DNA from: an uncultured Prevotella sp.
Lineage (GTDB): Bacteria; Bacteroidota; Bacteroidia; Bacteroidales; Bacteroidaceae
Reading direction: 5' to 3'
DNA: 27,302 nucleotides
Assembly: GCA_900557405.1 (NCBI GenBank)
Contig: USSF01000030.1
Coordinates: forward strand, 1-27,302
Shown: piece after piece, positions 25,218 through 27,302 of the stretch
How positions within the stretch are numbered: position 1 is the stretch's first letter
How the letters are laid out: each line of letters opens with the position of its first letter
Made by a program: the position numbers and the translations under genes
The notes under the pieces: generated by a model
The model's database searches: none
Seen by the model: the letters and a program-made list of their open reading frames with translations, nothing else
What the model was told of the DNA's origin: nothing

Positions 25218-25288
25218 TCTATCTGTTCCTTATCTCCTTTCATTCTGTTTGGTCTTTATCTTCCCTTGCCCGTTTCCTTCCGGTCTTG

Positions 25289-25324
25289 CCATTGGTCTTG
25301 GGTCATCCATTGGTCTTGGGTTCC
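25289..25324. repeat. Two 18-bp tandem repeats in the S8-xseA spacer
   Basis: CCATTGGTCTTGGGT occurs at 25289-25303 and again at 25307-25321, giving an 18-base period. It lies in the 140-base gap between the S8 peptidase stop and the xseA start, where no gene is seen. Confidence 0.7.
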
Positions 25325-25357
25325 GTCTTGTTTGTCCGAGGCTTCTTTCTGCCAGAT

Positions 25358-26758
25358 TCATCTTATCCTGCTGAAGTCTGGCACACCATAGCCGAACACA
25401 TTGTCGGGATGGGAGGCGTTGTCACCGCTTTCCCTCACCATCTGCATTATCTCCAGTGCTGTCTTCTCGGGATATTTCTGCCATAGACATGCCACAAGAC
25501 CCGTGATGAGCGGTGCGGCAAACGAGGTACCGACCGACGAACTGACGGTGCCGCACTCCGTAACCACTGCCGTAGGACTGCCCTGTGCCATCACGTCGGG
25601 CTTCACCCTGCCGTCGGCTGTAGGACCAAGACTGCTGAATCCGGCGTTGCGCCGCTCCGATGTTACAGCCCCTACAGCAAGGATGTCCGTTGCGTCGGCG
25701 GGGAAGTTTATCTTCTTCCAAGAACTCATGCCGTCGTTGCCGCAGCTGTTCACAAGCACCATGCCCTTGCCGGCAATCATCGATGCCGTGCGGGAGATAA
25801 GGGCCGTCTTTCCGTCTTGCTGCCAATACCGGTAGCTGTCTTGCTGGTTGTCGTATTCGTGGAAGCCCAGCGAACTGTTTATGACGTCCACTCCTGCACT
25901 GTCGGCGTATTCTGCCGCCGCTGCCCACCAGTCTTCCTCCACGGGTTGCTCCGTCTCTTCGTCCTCGCAGCGCAGCAGCCAGAACGAGGCGTCGGGTGCC
26001 GTCCCGACATATACGTGGGGCACGTTCACGGCAATGACCGACAATACCTGTTCGCCATGCTCCATCTCCGCGAAGATGCTCTTTGACTGGGGACAGACCA
26101 GGTCTGCATACCCCACAAGGTTTATATCCCTCAATGCCGGAATGAGGTCGGCATTAAGGAAACCGGCATCCATCACGGCTATTGTCATCCCCTTGCCCGT
26201 GAAGCCTTCGGCGTGGAGCTTCTGGGCACCGAGCATACGTAGTTGTCCTTCCGTCGCACCGTATCGCGTGATGTTCACCGTGTCATGCAGTGTCAGTTCC
26301 TGATGATACTTAGGGCGTGGTCCTTTCGCTTCCACCGAGTCTGGCGAAGTCCATACGAGTCTGGATTCCGTGACGAAAGGGAATTCCTTTACGGCATTGC
26401 CGAAAGAGGCATTCTCCGTTTGCGCCACAACCGTGTTGTTCCATTTCGAACGGCTCACCACCTTGCACCCAAGCTGCTCTATTATCTGTTCATAAGCCTT
26501 GCTTACGGGCAGGTCGGTAGAGTCAACCCCGAGATGCTGCCTGTTGCGCCTTTCCATCGCCTTGGGCGATAGGAATTGCAGCGGATTCGCTATTGAATAC
26601 CCGCAACCGGTCTTGTCTCTGAGATGAATGCGGAACATGTATGTCCTTTCGCCCTTTGCCTTGACTTTAGGCGCAGGCTCGTTCACTCCGGCCACGCACC
26701 ACGCGATGACAGCCACAAGCATTGATGAAGCAAGCAGGATTCTCTTTGCCAGATTCAT
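25358..26758 (-). CDS. Secreted S8 (subtilisin-like) serine peptidase
   Basis: From the ATG at 26758 the protein has 466 residues. An N-terminal hydrophobic segment (about 5-23) is a signal peptide. A propeptide-like region follows (about 40-160). The catalytic triad is D197 (IAVMDAGF), H234 (EMEHGEQV) and S412 (GTSFAAPLITG); N341 (NSCGND) forms the oxyanion hole. The usual HGT motif is HGE here. It is expected to act outside the cytoplasm. The start codon lies two bases after the folA stop, so translation is coupled to folA. The reading frame extends 29 codons further up into folA, but that part is a shadow of folA. Confidence 0.92.
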   Translation of the reverse strand: MNLAKRILLASSMLVAVIAWCVAGVNEPAPKVKAKGERTYMFRIHLRDKTGCGYSIANPLQFLSPKAMERRNRQHLGVDSTDLPVSKAYEQIIEQLGCKVVSRSKWNNTVVAQTENASFGNAVKEFPFVTESRLVWTSPDSVEAKGPRPKYHQELTLHDTVNITRYGATEGQLRMLGAQKLHAEGFTGKGMTIAVMDAGFLNADLIPALRDINLVGYADLVCPQSKSIFAEMEHGEQVLSVIAVNVPHVYVGTAPDASFWLLRCEDEETEQPVEEDWWAAAAEYADSAGVDVINSSLGFHEYDNQQDSYRYWQQDGKTALISRTASMIAGKGMVLVNSCGNDGMSSWKKINFPADATDILAVGAVTSERRNAGFSSLGPTADGRVKPDVMAQGSPTAVVTECGTVSSSVGTSFAAPLITGLVACLWQKYPEKTALEIMQMVRESGDNASHPDNVFGYGVPDFSRIR

Positions 26759-26760
26759 GT

Positions 26761-27243
26761 TCAAAGCCTTTCGTAGTCTACAAAGGAATAGCGGTAATGA
26801 TGCTTCTCGTCTGTATCGTGGTCTTCGCGGCAAACTTCTTTCCATCCGTCGAACTCAGGGAAGAAGGCATCTGCCCCCTCCGGTTCGTCGGCAATCTCCG
26901 TAAGGCAGAGGCGGTCGGCGGCCGGCAGCGTCTGGCGGTAGATGCTCTCGCCTCCGATTACATAGATATCCTCGTCGGCGCTGCAGCTTGCCAATGCGTC
27001 CTCTACCGATGCATAGACGTCGCATCCTGGCAGTTCATTCACCGTGCGGCTCACCACCACGTTCCTGCGGTTAGGCAGGGCGCCCTTTGGCAGCGAGTCG
27101 AACGTCTTCCTGCCCATAAGGATCGTGTGCCCGGTGGTCAGCGCCTTGAATCTCTTCAAGTCGTTCGGCAACCAGTATACGAGCTTGTTCTCTTTGCCTA
27201 TGGCACGATTGCGCGCCACGGCAGCTATTATGTTTATTCTCAT
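26761..27243 (-). CDS. folA: Dihydrofolate reductase
   Basis: The 160-residue protein starts MRINIIAAVARNRAIGKEN. The catalytic acidic residue is D28 (LPNDLKRFK), the NADPH-binding motifs are MGRKTFDSLP and VVSRT, and IGGESIYR follows. It reduces dihydrofolate to tetrahydrofolate and is the target of trimethoprim; resistance cannot be judged from this sequence. I place the start at the ATG at 27243; a further-up start at 27279 would read into the 53-bp repeat. AAGGAA lies seven bases before the ATG and would serve as ribosome-binding site, with its AAGG provided by the repeat. The S8 peptidase gene follows by two bases. Confidence 0.96.
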   Translation of the reverse strand: MRINIIAAVARNRAIGKENKLVYWLPNDLKRFKALTTGHTILMGRKTFDSLPKGALPNRRNVVVSRTVNELPGCDVYASVEDALASCSADEDIYVIGGESIYRQTLPAADRLCLTEIADEPEGADAFFPEFDGWKEVCREDHDTDEKHHYRYSFVDYERL

Positions 27244-27249
27244 TGTGTT

Positions 27250-27302
27250 CCTTAATTCCGCAACACTATAGTTTAACATTATTTATAAGTGCCTGAGCAA
27301 CA
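27250..27302 (-). repeat. Right arm of 53-bp window-spanning inverted repeat
   Basis: This is the exact reverse complement of 2-54. Its inner edge is six bases before the folA start codon, so it supplies part of the ribosome-binding site and whatever promoter lies further out. No TAnnTTTG box is visible inside the 53 bases. Confidence 0.9.

Overview
The window looks like chromosomal DNA of a Bacteroidota bacterium, most likely Prevotella or a close relative. Coding DNA is about 50% GC. Promoters have the Bacteroidetes form (TTG/TTTG, about 20 bases, TAnnTTTG). The gene set is typical of Bacteroidales: a DUF4954 protein, an outer-membrane thiamine receptor paired with PnuT, a class I fumarase and a periplasmic M16 peptidase. 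No rRNA, tRNA, CRISPR array or complete insertion sequence was seen.

Layout. (1) 1-560: an AT-rich pair of unrecognised small ORFs and a bidirectional terminator. (2) 591-1715: mrp, minus strand. (3) 1740-3010: a gene-poor patch with a 19-bp inverted repeat, a deleted AAA_14/DUF4143 ATPase, an array of 19-bp repeats spaced exactly 33 bp apart, and two strong hairpins. (4) 3012-3592: an Lrp/AsnC regulator. (5) 3666-6947: a thiamine uptake operon (promoter, TPP riboswitch, TonB-dependent receptor, PnuT). (6) 7117-8887: class I fumarase with its own promoter and terminator. (7) 9107-15536, minus strand: M16 peptidase, DUF4954 protein and HflX. (8) 15596-18017, plus strand: an RsmF-like rRNA methyltransferase translationally coupled to thyA, then a complex palindromic element. 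(9) 18020-19034, minus: a class III Fic protein and a winged-helix fragment downstream. (10) 19324-23636, minus: a copper-type P1B ATPase, trmB and ilvE, separated by repeat-rich spacers. (11) 23736-27243, minus: folA, an S8 peptidase, xseA and xseB.

How the genes connect. The thiamine pair forms one regulated uptake route: the receptor carries thiamine over the outer membrane, PnuT carries it over the inner membrane, and TPP feeds back through the riboswitch. ThyA and dihydrofolate reductase act in the same folate cycle but lie at separate sites here, about 9 kb apart. HflX, RsmF and TrmB act on ribosomes, rRNA and tRNA. XseA and XseB form exonuclease VII.

Most unusual points. The two window ends carry a perfect 53-bp inverted repeat, and one copy stops 6 bp before the folA start codon. 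The P1B ATPase appears to lack its whole nucleotide-binding domain. The 33-bp-period array abuts an ATPase remnant. Several perfect or near-perfect palindromes and tandem repeats fill the spacers. No clearly new multi-gene system is evident. The best candidates for something undescribed are the DKIKRN array beside the ATPase remnant, the N-domain-less ATPase and the Fic/winged-helix pair.
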